Source of the DNA: Sweltsa coloradensis
Lineage: Eukaryota; Arthropoda; Insecta; Plecoptera; Chloroperlidae
NCBI GenBank assembly: GCA_024449915.1
Contig: JAMZAV010000030.1
Coordinates: forward strand, 62,001-126,000
Length of the DNA stretch: 64,000 nucleotides
Reading direction: 5' to 3'
The first letter of the stretch is position 1; every line of letters begins with the position of its first letter. Made by a program: the position numbers and the translations under genes. The notes below the pieces were generated by a model that searched no databases, was not told the DNA's origin, and saw only the letters and a list, made by a program, of their open reading frames with translations. This document shows positions 33,138 to 45,489 of the stretch, piece by piece.

Positions 33138-33620
33138 TCCGTTGAATGACAAAACAATTCAAATTATCAATAAAGTTAAACTTTAATTAAACGCTACTAT
33201 TAGATGACAATATGTTTCCTTCGTGTTCTCCTACCTCTATATTTTTAGTTATCTCTAACATTTAAGTGTTAGTTATGAATGAGATGAATGATTGTGTAAA
33301 ATGAATCATTGATTTTATAGTAAAGTTCTCAATGTACATCAACAAATGTAAAATATTGTAGTCTTTTTCTCATGTTTGCTGAATATAAACGACACAGTTT
33401 ATAGATTACGGACGGACGCACCGCAACCGCACGCACCCTGTCCTAAAGCTAGAACAAGGATATTTCGATACTATATGAATCCCCAAACCATAAACTCGAA
33501 CATGATTTAATATAATTTGCACATTATTTTGTATTTCTTATATTGTTTTAAAGATATTTGCGAGCGAAACAAGAAAACCACCCTCAGGGTGTATAGCATT
33601 ATTCTAAGTTGTTGGAAACA
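33138..33620 (+). repeat. Duplicated OR 3' flank (gene relic)
   Basis: Matches the downstream flank of OR gene 4 (from about 30834), including the AATAAA context (33169-33174) and TTCCTTCGTGTTCTC. With the orphan first exon at 32072 it marks a former OR copy whose exons 2-7 are gone. Confidence 0.65.
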
Positions 33621-34258
33621 GTTATAATGGGTTTATTTCACAATTTTTGTTATGTCACCTGTATTTTTATTTTGTTTACATTTTAAACATTTTGTGCAAA
33701 CAATAATGTTCCACTCTTTAATTAAATGTTTTTATTATTTATCAAAATGTGCATAAGATTAAAAAATTGCAAGTGGCTTAAAATGATAAAATTTAGAACT
33801 CACAACTATCCCTAATCGGTCATTTGTCGGACTAAATCCTAAATCCCCCATGAAAAACTTTGAACATTTTTTTTTTTAAATTGCTCACTCATTTCGTGTT
33901 GTAATGTACTTTCAACAGTAAACAGTTCCACTGTCTTCTAAATAATAAGAAAAGCTTGACCCGAAAAGGCTTTACATATAGGTAACCGGTCTACTCAGTA
34001 ATGAGACCGAAAATCATTGTTACACGTCATTTTATCAAAATACTTTTCAAATCTGTTTTGCTTATTTACTCGATGTTTCAATGTTTACTAAAAAATTTAA
34101 AACTCCATGAATTTCGTAAAAACAAATTTTTTTCGACATTTTCTCACCAGAACTGTCCCTTCAAATAAACCTGCACCTAAGGGCGGTTATCTCGTTTCTA
34201 ATCGGATTGTTGAATCTACTTATCCACAAAATAGTACTAAAAGAAGATTTATTTGAAC

Positions 34259-34352
<94 letters not shown>

Positions 34353-34705
34353 TTGCTTAACGTCTCATATTTATGCACTTTGGCTAATCGAGATATTTGA
34401 CCTCATAATATCGTTATTGTTACCAATGCAAAACCGCACGAACCACATGGCATGTACAATAAAAAGATAACAAATTGCACCTTTTATATGAAATCCTAGA
34501 AACTGCGGGTAATGCGTGTATACACTCAAATACATCCATTGATTTATATACACTGCGCCAAACGACTTCAAAACACACATTTCACACAAGCTATTACGTT
34601 CTGCAGTAAATAAAACATCAAATAACGTATGAACACTACACAAGCACACAAATACGCTATGGTTACACTGTAGTATACTTGAAACAGACTTGTAGAAACA
34701 AAACT
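33621..34705. other. 5' flank of OR gene 5
   Basis: Apart from the ATTG microsatellite it is a homologue of the OR gene 3 flank at 16960-17320 (GGGTAATGCGTGTATACA-type stretch near 34505). No gene seen. Confidence 0.5.
34261..34348 (+). repeat. (ATTG)22 microsatellite
   Basis: An uninterrupted run of 22 ATTG units upstream of OR gene 5. A shorter run of the same motif occurs near 45276-45301. Confidence 0.95.
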
Positions 34706-34917
34706 AAATCAAACATAAAAGACGAAACAAGCTTTGCTAGCAGAGAGGTGTATTCTATAAAAGGCTGCTTTTGCTCAGTAGTTTGCAGTCTGAGTTTGCT
34801 TTTGTATAGAAGAATACGTTTTGTGCGTTTAAAACGAGTAGTTTCGGTCCAAGGATATTATAAACCGGCTTAATATAATACAGTCCCAGAAGTCAGTACT
34901 CAGTAGGAAAGCCAATC
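34706..34917 (+). promoter_or_regulatory. Putative promoter and 5' UTR of OR gene 5, with TATA box
   Basis: TATAAAAGG at 34756-34764 lies about 155 bp before the ATG, in a block (AGAGAGGTG to TGCTTTTGCTCAG) shared with OR gene 3. Downstream conserved motifs are GAGTTTGCTT and TAGAAGAATACGTTTTGTG. The start of transcription about 30 bp after the TATA box is inferred. Confidence 0.55.
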
Positions 34918-37900
34918 ATGGTTGAGATAAGTGGTGAAGGTTTAAGCGTGCCCCCTTCTGTGAAGACGCAACAGAAGCCGAGCGGGTGGCCCAAGCGAAG
35001 ACGATGCATGGATATAAACGTTAAAATATTGTACTTTTATGGTGCGTAAACAGATTGCATTTTAAATTTGTGCTATTTTGGAATTTCCAGCACACACAAA
35101 TTGGAATTATGTTACATGTTACATGCAATCTTTGAAAGATAATCAATGCCATTTTGTTGCATGTCTTATAAAATTCATCCACTTTTCGCTCTCCTCTTCT
35201 AAACTTGTCATCTAGCGTCACATCATATACTCATTCTGCAACGATTTGCTGCCTTTAAACTGATTAACAAATCATTATTTATATAATTTCATTACATAAC
35301 GCAGGTATGAGTGAGATTTTTTTCCACATTGATGATCTTATTATTTTCTGAATTGATTTCATTAAAATCACACCTACGGGAGTGTTTCCCAATTATTTTA
35401 TTGAGAAATAGTTCCTTGAGTTAAGCTACGTTATGTGTCATTGCTTGTAATAGCTGCATAAAGCTGTACAATAAAATTCAATACGTATTTTTTTTAACTT
35501 CGCATCCCACTAACATGCAATATCTGATCCATTAAATAAAAACACTTTTAATTCGTTCTTGGTCCTACTTATTTTATCTATATTTCATAAATATTTGAAA
35601 ATATTATTTAAACTTAAAGGTATTTATATTATGTTAAATTACATAAAAAGTATTCCAATGATCGTTTTCCATCATTATTGTAAGTGGGTATTTTCAAATG
35701 CTCTGCCTGCCTGCCCTGCCTGCATTGTGATTTACAATTTCTTTAAAAGAATTATCAAAATAAAATTTAACTATAATTTAAGACCCCCTTTCATTGAGCT
35801 AAGGTTTTAGCCATCTTCCTTTTATTTTTTAATATCGGTTAGAGGGCGATACAATAGCCCATAAAATAAAATAAGAAAAATATAGATTGATTGTAAGTGC
35901 TTGCAATTTTCAAATTGGACGGAACTATATGTATCAAAAGTGGCCTTAAATTATAATAATTCAGAAACAATTCAATAGAGATATAATGCAACACGCCCAA
36001 TCACAAGGGTGAGAGAAGAGTTTGATGTTGATGTGTCTACCATGTTTCCAGGTCACTGGCCGGCCGAGGGTCCTGAAAGGCGGGGGAAACTGTTCTACTG
36101 GAGATATTTATACCCCCGAGTGCAACTCTTTCGGATGATGTATACCTTAATATTCCAAACTATAAATATCTCTCTTGCGTGGGGAGATGTATCCTTCATG
36201 GCTGAATATTTCATTATGTTGGCAATGTACAGTATGGCACTTGTAAAACTCGCCACAGTCTTCTTCTATCGAGACACTCTACGCGAGATGGTCACCACCC
36301 TAGAGAAGATGCAGACTTCAAGACATGCTACAGACAAACCCGTCAATACGTACATGGCTAAAACAGATCGATTGGCTCATCATTTTACAAAATATGGCTT
36401 TATCTCAACGACTGGATTGTGCATCTTTCTTGCATTTTGCCTCTTCATCCAGGGATTGTTTACTCGAAAAATACCTTTTAGGTATGTTTCTTTTGATACA
36501 CTTAGTTGTTGTATAAAGGTCAAAATGTTATACTTTTTTTAACATTTCCTCAAAAATTGAGTGTATATTGTTTATGCAAAATACAATTTGTACTTTTCAC
36601 ATACAACAGTAACACAAAACAATACAAAATATAACTTAAAAAATTATACTTAAAAATTACATCCAACATAATTCAAAACAAGTTTATGAAACTGCATGGG
36701 TCTTTCAATCACGTAAATTATATGTCCTAGTACAGTGCAAATATGTGCATATAATATTAAAATTGGATTGTTGCCCCAATCCGCCCCTGACACTTAATAT
36801 TATCAATCATCCATAAAAACACAAACCATTGAACTATTCACTGATAAAACAAAAAAAATTTAGTAAATATTTATAAATATATATATTTTTTAAACGTGTT
36901 AACAGAATTTTTCCAAGACATATATTTAACGGTAATACCGGATATATGTAAAGTTTCAGTGTTTTATTACACAACATCTGTATGCGTTCTAAACCAATAG
37001 CACGTTGTATCAATGTAAAATGAACAAGGGTGTCACCCAACAACATTCTCTGTTTATAAACACAAAGGTTTATAAAATATTCACGACGCAATTCGAAATC
37101 TCAAATCAAATGTAATATTGTATACTTATTTAAAAAAGGGCTTATACTTTATCCTCATATCTAAGCAACATTAGTCGACTTGTTTGTTTTGGTTAAGTGG
37201 GCCTTTAATAAACATCAAAGAAATTCTACTTCAACATTAAAATAATTGAATCATAGCAATTGTCGTATCACTTTGCTCCGACGGGGGATCGAACCCAGAA
37301 CATCCGGCTTTTTTGTTTTTAGCTATCATTCAATAGTAATGTCCTCAAAGCGGGCATAAACTTAAAAACCTTGTATTCATACTACCCAACTCACGGGAGA
37401 TGAGAAGAAGTGATTGGTTAGTTATCTTTCAGTAATGACAGCAACATGGCAGTATTGTGTTTGATTTATATGATTGCTCTCAACAATCACAATATATAGC
37501 CATTGGGTAAAAGTTTGTCTTAGGCCCTGATAGCTCAGTTGGAAGAGCATCGGATCGAAAAGCCGAAGGAACTAGGTTCGATCCCCAGTCGGGACAAACT
37601 TTTGCTACCATGAAATATTAATGTTCTCAAAGCAAGCTCATGCATAAAACCTTTTATTAAAATATTTTTTTATTTGTGATTCTTATTTTACTTGTATATT
37701 TAAGACACAATATTTACATAAATCCCCCAAGGGTTTTGTCCAACAGGCGCTGGTTCCCGTACGACGCTTACTCTACCCCGGCGTTTGAAGTAACGCTGTT
37801 CTTCACGAGTATTGCCTTCCCTGTTGATCTACACATAGTGCTCGTATGCGACACGTTGTTCGTAGCAATGAGCATGCACATCGTAGCTCAGTTCCAGGCG

Positions 37901-40600
37901 CTAAGACACAGGCTCGCTCGTGTGCGCGCTAGTGTGGAGACGGCCGAGAGGAAGAAGGGGGAGGTGGCGTTGTTGTCTGCGTGTCTCGCGCCCTTGGTCG
38001 GAGGCAGAACATCGGGGACATGCCCGGACTCTGATGGTGGGAATATACTGGAGATGAGAGGTCAAGGAGCTAAGAGTCGGCCAATGAAAACAGCATCTGA
38101 TGTCGTTATGAACAGTGAAATGGAGCGACATTTGAAAGATTACATCAACGATCATCTGACATTGATCAAGTTAGTGTGAAGGATTATATCCAGTTATTAC
38201 TATCATTTTATACAGAGGGTTTAGGTCCCAACAAGCTTGGCTTATCAGTATACATTTTTGTTGCTATTTTTAAATAGCAAAAGGAAAAATTATAAGTGGG
38301 AAATGTCATTAAGGCAAATTTCTGTTTGCTCAGCTTTCTGACATCACTGTTATCTGTAATTTTGCACAGTCGTAGCGGAAGAAAAAATGAAGGACTATTA
38401 GCCCATAAATACACTTTAATTAAAAAATAATAGGTAAATACTTTTTAAAATATAAAAAATGGCTTTTGTGAATTGTTCTTGCAGATTAACAACAAATATT
38501 GATAGTCTTACGGTTATATGGCTGTACATTGGTGCCCATGCTTGATAACGTTGCATTAGATTCGTGCTTCCTGGCTGAACAAAATATAGGAATTGACAAA
38601 TAACAAAAAGTAATGTGCATTCCTTATTAATAATAAATAAATATGGCATGAAATTGAAAATAAATATTTAATGACTGTCATTCTGTTCATTAGGTTGTGT
38701 TCACAATTGGGTCAATTATTTAAGATGATGCTCTCATATCAAGTATTTTGCAACATCCTGTGTGGTCTCATTGTTCTGTATGCTACAACTCTGGTAAATA
38801 TTGATTTTATAATGTGATTTTAAATTTATTATCTTAGTACCTCAATTTAAAAATGGCAGCAATGCTGTTTTTGAGTGAATAAATAAATAAGTAAACTCAT
38901 TGTATTGTGCGATCAATGCCCTTAAATCTTAATATATTTCAGTTCAATTCTTTCATTGTTTTCTAGGCTCGATTTATAGACGTGAAGGTTTTAATGTTCC
39001 TATCGGCCGCATCTTTATGCTACTTTCAATACTTCTTGTATTGTTGGTATGGGAATTGCATTACCGAAGAGGTGAGTCAAGAGAAGCAATAGTTAAATAA
39101 AAATTTAATATTAATCACAAACAGGGGACCCCAGTCCAAGTTTACACGTGATTAAATATTGCACACAACAACAAACAAACAACAATGATCTAATTAATTA
39201 TAATGCCCATCACTAAAATAAAAATAACGTCAATCTCGCCGTCCGCGTTGGCACGCATGATTAGACCGGTGGTCCTAAGCATGGCTCTACCAGGATGTAG
39301 TAGGGTCGGATCCCGCATAAGACATGGGTCTTATGTAATCGTCATTCACCATCATCTATATCACCAGTCGTCGTCTCAAATAACCTAAGTGCATTTATAG
39401 AGACGTAAAGAAACATAAATCTCGTTCTTATAGAAGTATTGTGAGTAGAAAGAACCAATTGTTTTGAGCAAGTTGTCGTACAAATATTAATTAAATTCCT
39501 CGTGGTAAATCTGTCCGGTTCATAACTAGGTATAAGTGTCCGAATGAAAACAAAACAGTCAGTGGCGACTTAGTCTATGGATGGAAAGAGTGCTTTATGT
39601 TCCAGGGCGTGAATGTCCGCGAGGCCATGTACGACTGTGATTGGTTCGGAGCCTCGGACAGTTTCAAGCGCTCCATGAGAATAGTGATGCTGCGCACTTA
39701 TAAGCCAATCATCATCCGAGCTGGAGGTCTGCCCTTGTCAATGCCGACATTCAAGAAGGTGACTTTCACAATTTTTCAAACACCTTCAATAAGATAGGTT
39801 GAGATTGTCTCGCCATATTGTGTCCCTATAGGATGTCGTCTTCTTGGCGTGTATTAGGTTATATTTACAAAATTAAGAAATCGTGTTCCTGAATGCAAGG
39901 ACATACGAAGCAAGAATTATTAGTGGAATAACTCAGAATGTATTCATTAGACTCCCGTCAGATAGCTACACTTGACTTTAAAAATTAAATAGCGTTGCAT
40001 TGATGTATTGTGTTTTGTTATTTTTAATTCGTATGTTTATTTGTTTGTGCATCATAAATTCATCATCTCAATCATATATGGTAATTAAGTTAAGTGTTAG
40101 CCTATCTTTACGATAATAAGTTTGTTGTACTGTTTTTTTTTTAAATATGTATATACGACTGTGTTATGAGTGTGTTAAAGAACCAACCTAAGTGTATAGT
40201 TTTATCATTAAAAAAGACAAAAGCTAGTTGTTTTATACACTAAAAAAAATAATAAATAAATAAATTGTATTTAAGAGTGTACCCACTCAGTTATATTATA
40301 ACACTCGTTTACTTTACGAAATAGACAAAAATTTAATAATTCCATGATCTACGTAATATAATTGAATATTGTCAGCATTAATACATAACAATAGAAACGT
40401 TAAGAGCAGTTAGTTAGTTATTGGGGTGTTAGGGCACACAGAGCGAGACACACATTCACATTACAAATTTAACAAATTGCATAACAAAGGATGTAACAAT
40501 ATTTATAGTGTATATTTGTTTATTTCAGGTTTATAAAGCAACTTACTATTTCAACATGATTTTGAGCAAACTCTTTCACGGAGAGAAGATGATAAAGTGA
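34918..40600 (+). CDS. OR gene 5: intact odorant receptor (468 aa)
   Basis: The only complete, uninterrupted gene. Exons: 34918-35041, 36052-36481, 37747-38169, 38694-38793, 38967-39071, 39606-39758, 40529-40600. They sum to 1407 bp with all phases matching. Start MVEISGEGLSVPPSVKTQQK follows the shared 5' block. Rough plan: intracellular N-terminus with SGWPKRRRC (residues 1-64), TM1 65-85, TM2 92-112, TM3 157-178, TM4 about 197-230, long charged loop about 240-320, TM5 in exon 4, TM6 in exon 5 (YFQYFLYCWYGN), EAMYDCDWF in exon 6, and TM7 across exons 6-7. Loop 2 lacks the IPSR residues found in genes 2 and 4. The usual TAG stop is AAG here, so it ends at the next codon, TGA, adding one Lys. 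By family it forms an odour-gated cation channel with Orco. The ligand cannot be told. Confidence 0.93.
37277..37312 (-). repeat. tRNA-like B-box remnant
   Basis: The minus strand reads GGGTTCGATCCCCCGTCGG, a B-box-like sequence. With the opposite-strand tRNA-like unit at 37524 it forms part of a composite repeat in intron 2 of OR gene 5. Confidence 0.45.
37524..37596 (+). tRNA. tRNA-Phe(GAA)-like sequence, probably tRNA-derived repeat
   Basis: A 73-base cloverleaf can be drawn. Acceptor GCCCTGA pairs with TCGGGAC with one mismatch, the D arm GCTC/GAGC is perfect, the anticodon loop TCGAAAA would place GAA at 34-36, and the T arm has TTCGATC. Against a working gene: C at position 33, a mismatch in the anticodon stem, and flanking inverted repeats (AAAGTTTGTC / GACAAACTTT). 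Confidence 0.4.
39236..39410 (+). repeat. tRNA-derived SINE, copy 3
   Basis: Starts CCGTCCGCGTTGGCACGCAT, has a decayed B-box (GGGTCGGATCCCGC) and the tail TATCACCAGTCGTCGTCTCA. It is in intron 5 of OR gene 5 at the position of copy 2 in OR gene 3, so the insertion probably predates their split. Confidence 0.7.
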
Positions 40601-42988
40601 TACAAAACATATCAAACTCACAGTTAATCGTGAATCCTACTATTTCAAAATATCAACGTGACTCTAATGACTCTAATTTATTACTTGATATCAACATCCG
40701 AGTAGCAGGCAAGTTCACCCGTAGTCATGATGTTTTTATGGTTCCTCGAAGGCGAATAAATGTTTAAAACTTTTTTTGTCTTAACCGATTACAGTATACA
40801 TATTCCACTGTTGTAGACCAGGGAGTTGATATCCACAATACGACTTTGATTGCTTTCAAAAGCCATATCTGTAATCTTTCAAATGACCCTCCTTCTGAAA
40901 GTTGAAGATAACCCATGTTTTCTTTTCTTTTCTTCTCATTGTTACATTCTATTCATTGTAACTTATTCTATTCTAGCTCAATTTTTCTAAGAGAATGTAT
41001 AACTCTGTTCTCTGTCTGCTGATATATTCTCTATTGTGTTATGTTATTTTTTTTTCTTTCTAGTTTTTAGGATTCTATGTGTGTATCTTCATATCTTCAA
41101 TATATTTTATTGCACTTGTTGGGATCTCGATCCTGTTGCGAATAAGATCTAATAATAAGAATAATAAGAAAATAATAAAGTATTATTCTTCATTTAAAAC
41201 TCTTATTTTATCACCAACTTTGTTGTCAAAATATAATCGTGTCAATCAAATGTATCAAAATATATGAATCAAAATAAATTATAAAATAAAAATCAACGAC
41301 TATATTAAGATGTATTCCCCGAAGGCGTTTCCTGTGTGTGTGTGATGGCGGCTGAAAGGTCATTCAATAATCATTTCATTATTGGGATATTGATCTCAAT
41401 CAATATTGGTTTGGGCATAGACATTCAACAGGGTTAGTTATTAGTCAATAGGCAAAAGCATACAGTTGCCTAATCACTTGGTCCAATAGGCATCAATAAC
41501 CCAAATCAATAACCACAACATCGATTGTGATTGATTGGTTATTGAATCCTTTATTGGAGATTTGAGATGATCATTGAATTATAATGTTAATTACACACAT
41601 ACTAAAAGTTGCACATTACAAAGTTCACCTGAGTCTGGCTGGCAGGTTTACGTCATGTTGTATTATAACACACCACTGCCGAGTAAGCTAATATGTGTAC
41701 ATTGATTCATTGACGTCACTCAGAGGATTGGGAGATTTCCCCTCTCACTCTCTCATAAAGTGAGTGCCAACTCACTATCTCTTGTGTGAACAATTTTGGA
41801 AGAAGGAAGTTTTTTCCAATAGTTAGGGAATGTCTATGTAAGTTCATGAGTATTGCTATGAAAGAATTAGTAACATGTTTATTAAGTTGGTTTATTAACA
41901 TCAAGCTTATGACTTCAAAGTGACACCTGTCATTCCCAACCTCCCATCACAGTTCTTCATCTCAGGTAAAATAGTCATAGTTAATTGAGAGCCTTGATTT
42001 GTATCAATTAGCATTGATTGATTGTTATCTATCGGTCGGCACTACATGTGTAAAAGTGATTTGTTTCGTTTTGCAGATTTTTGTGGCAGGGACGTATTTT
42101 TTTGTTTTTTTTTTGTTAAGGATTTATAATAATAATTTAATTATATAAATGTGTTGCTCTGTGCAATGATATTGTGTGTATACTACGTTCAACATTTCGT
42201 CTGTAACTAAATGGTCGGGAAGCAAAATGAAAAGTGTTTTGTATGTGAGTTTATAAGACACTTTTAAGTACCATTGTGCCATGGAAATAAAACTACATTC
42301 TATTGTATTTTTAGTAAGGAAGTTAAATATAGCAAAAGCCAACCACAAACCCAAGCAAGATAAATCAGGTGTAATTTCATAGGGTGTTTATGATTACTTA
42401 TTTGATGAATTTGCGTATTCACTTGTTATATTGTTTTTAAATAATGTAATGTGGAGTTTTGACCTTATGTTAACCTATGAAGAACATAACAAATCACATA
42501 TTTCATCAATTAAATTGATTACAAGTATTTAAGTAAATATGAAATTGTTTAACCGGCAGGGTTGTGAGTGTACAAGTACATCCACACAAATATAATACAT
42601 ATCACAATCAATATCATCCACCAATCATGCTGTTGCTGAAATTAATTTATTATACAAGGATGCAAATCAATTTATTGTATGGACCTTAAAGAGCCGTGTT
42701 TTGCATCCGATCTAATGCTCAATTACCCTGGAATTAAGTTTTCAGATAAATAAATAGTAAATAATAAATAAAAATGCTGTAAGGGGAGCTTGTATGCGGC
42801 ACAAATACGCTATGCCTGCACCGTAACATACTAATGAAATTGATCTTCGTGAAACAACGCGAAATCAAAATAAATTGTGAAATTAGCATTGTTTGCAAAA
42901 AGGTAGTTTGCTTTTTCTTTTGAATACATTGTTTATTGAGATAGTGACTAAAACGAGTTGTATCTATCCAAGTATACAATAAACAGAA
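40601..42988. other. Intergenic region after OR gene 5
   Basis: An AATAAA at 40755 may be the polyadenylation signal of OR gene 5. The middle part (41300-41600) is rich in ATTG/CAAT words. From about 42500 the sequence resembles OR 5' flanks (GCACCGTAACATACTAATGA near 42820 compares with 34660). No gene seen. Confidence 0.45.
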
Positions 42989-43085
42989 TTTGAATAGTGA
43001 AGGTTCAAGCGTGACTCCCGCTGTGAAGACGTATTTGAAGCCGACAAGTTGGCCCAAGTGAAGACAATGCATTGTAATGGAACGT
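42989..43085 (+). pseudogene. Decayed OR first exon
   Basis: GGTTCAAGCGTGACTCCCGC, TTGAAGCCGACAAGTTGGCC and AATGCATTGTAATGG align with exon 1 of the other genes. The start codon is lost, a TGA replaces CGA, and the donor region is shortened. It follows a diverged copy of the promoter block. Confidence 0.7.
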
Positions 43086-44250
43086 ATATTGTATAACTTT
43101 TTCACCGAACCTGATGCATCTTATCGACTTAGCACAGAGACACTGTGTCCTTAACCATGTAAACTTGCAATAACCAGTGCTGAGTTATTTTTCGAATATA
43201 GTTCAAAGCAAAATTTATCAAATTTCATTAGTTTTATTTTTCGTTGGGGTTTTTAGTTTTCTGTTCGTCCTCACCAACTTTATTTTCTTAGTGGTTTTAT
43301 ATTTCCTTGAATTAACGTATCTTTATGAAAAGGGGCCTAATTGCTTAGACGCATTAATTATTATTATTATTATTATTATTATTAGTAGTATTAGTAGTTA
43401 TAGGGCTCTTTAGCAGCTTTGGCCTAAGGCGCCTCCAAGATAAAACAATTTCTATAAGTTTGAGTTACCACCATGTATACTTCTTTCCAAGGGGAGGGAC
43501 GTAAGGGGAGACGCGGGGGGACAAGGGGTGGACAGGCCTGTGCTGGTCAGAACCAGCCACAAGCGTATGGGGAGGGCAGGGGTTCCCCCACGTCGTGATC
43601 GTCTTCGTCTGTGTCATCATCCGTCCGTGTTGTCATTGTCGTCGCCGTCGGGAGGTAGTCAAAGGAAAATGGACAGTTCCCCGACGACGACCAAGAGCTC
43701 GCCATTAGTTTCAGGGAGTGATTAGACGAATTAAAGTTTATATACACTTTTTATTGTCCATGAAGCTTAAAAGGAGTTGCAAATTATAAAGTTAACTTTA
43801 TATGGGTCCTAGTTGTACATTATCTCAAACATAAACAAAAAATAAGGGAAATTTACATTGACAAAATATGATGGATTTATTTTATTTATTATCTAAGCAA
43901 CTCCCACTGTCGGGCATTCTAATGATGGTCTGTGAATACGCGTTGTACTGCATTCCTCCAAGCAGGTGGTCTACAATCAAAAACCACACAGTATACATAA
44001 CAGACAATGCTAAACATTAAATTCAATAGAATATTAAAATTTGGTCTCAAAATGGTGACGCTAGAATGATACATAATATACGGCTTACAAACACGCCATG
44101 GCTGGATTGTAAGAAATCATTATGCTAGTCTTCGCGAAGCAACATTGCATGTCAGTCTGCTTGTGCTTTCCGTAGAACAATACTTTGTGTGTGGAGGACA
44201 GTGCCTTAAACCTCTACTTTTGCTTCAAGAATGTTATAACCAGGCTTATA
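43086..44250. other. Intergenic and 5' flank of OR gene 6
   Basis: Holds a short (TTA) run near 43357 and a GC-rich stretch of unknown nature (43480-43735). From 43930 on it holds a flank duplicated from 31765-32071 (or the reverse). No gene supported; open frames in the GC-rich part look random. Confidence 0.45.
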
Positions 44251-44720
44251 ATGCAGGCTGAGCCAATCATGGTTGAGATAAGTGGTGAAGGTTTAAGCGA
44301 GCCCCCTGCTGTGAAGAAGCAACAGAAGCCGAGCGGGTGGCCCAAGCGACGACGATGCATGAACATAAACGTTCTAATATTGTATTGTTATGGTATGTAT
44401 GTGTTATTTCTACATGCACGGGTATACTTACAAACATACTCTTGCTTAAATATAGATAGAAACTGAACACGAAAGAATCCATTAAAAATTTGCATCACAG
44501 TTTATTAACCATTAGTTAATTTGCAATAAAAATAATACCATATTTAAGCAATTTTTCTTAGCTGACAAAGTGATCTACATTCAGTGCCGATAGTTAATTA
44601 TTCAAGCACTAAATTAAAATATATATTTATGTTGAAATACAATTTTAGGACCACTCAAGTTCTTTATAACAAAAATAAATTACAGCAGTGATTGTTTTAT
44701 TTATTATTATTCAATGATCA
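43930..44720 (+). repeat. Segment duplicated with 31765-32480
   Basis: The two segments share flank, first exon and the start of intron 1, with only scattered differences (for example TGAATACGCG, CCAAGCAGGTGGTCTACAAT, and TTTTTCTTAGCTGACAAAGT after the exon). This is a recent partial duplication of an OR gene's 5' end. Confidence 0.8.
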
Positions 44721-45489
44721 TCACATTATGTTCACAATCATTAGGAATATCACAACGAGCATAGCCCTTAAACACAGAATTGTGTGTGATATCCCTAAAT
44801 AGTAAATGTAATAAAATTGATATTAAAGTAGATATTAAAGTAGGTAATTAAAATTAACATTTATGTAGCAAGTTTAAACAAAAATAGATAATCAAAAACT
44901 ATATAAAAACTCGACGAATAAACACAATAGTAGGCCACGATAGACCCACAATACAAACATTCAAACAACTAACATTATAAGCCTATAACTTATAACATTA
45001 CGTACATCAAAATATAAAGTTCACAATTATAAAAACATACAGCATTTGAATTAAAAAGAATAATGATAGAATTGTACAAATCTCTTTTAGAAAATAATAA
45101 TATTATTTGAAAGTGAAGTGTGAACTTTATTTACATTAATTTTTTGATTCCATAAGAAGTTTCTTGAAATCCAGTGCCTTCATGTTGAGAGCCTTCAGAT
45201 CCAGAGGAAGTTCCCTCCACAGTCTTGTCGCACGAGGATAAAAAGACAGCCTGTAAGCTTCAGTTCTTGCAAAATTGATTGATTGATTGATTGATTGATT
45301 GTCAACCTTGGTTAGAAGACTGAATCTTAGTTTTGTTACTAAGAAAATGAGTAGTCCTAAAATTGTATTGTTCTAATAACCTCAGTATTAATATATTTAC
45401 ATATAGTCTGGCGGCAGACCTTTAAAAGACCTCTAGAAACCGATTTTGCTAAACTTTTTGAGTAGAAGCTGCACACTGGTATCAAAATG

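Noticed and set aside
34261..34348. ATTG array as a CRISPR-like or regulatory array
   Set aside because: A plain tetranucleotide microsatellite without spacers.
43528..43747. GC-rich open frames on both strands
   Set aside because: Overlapping frames on both strands with simple composition (Ser/Thr/Asp rich). No family or splice context; probably repeat DNA.
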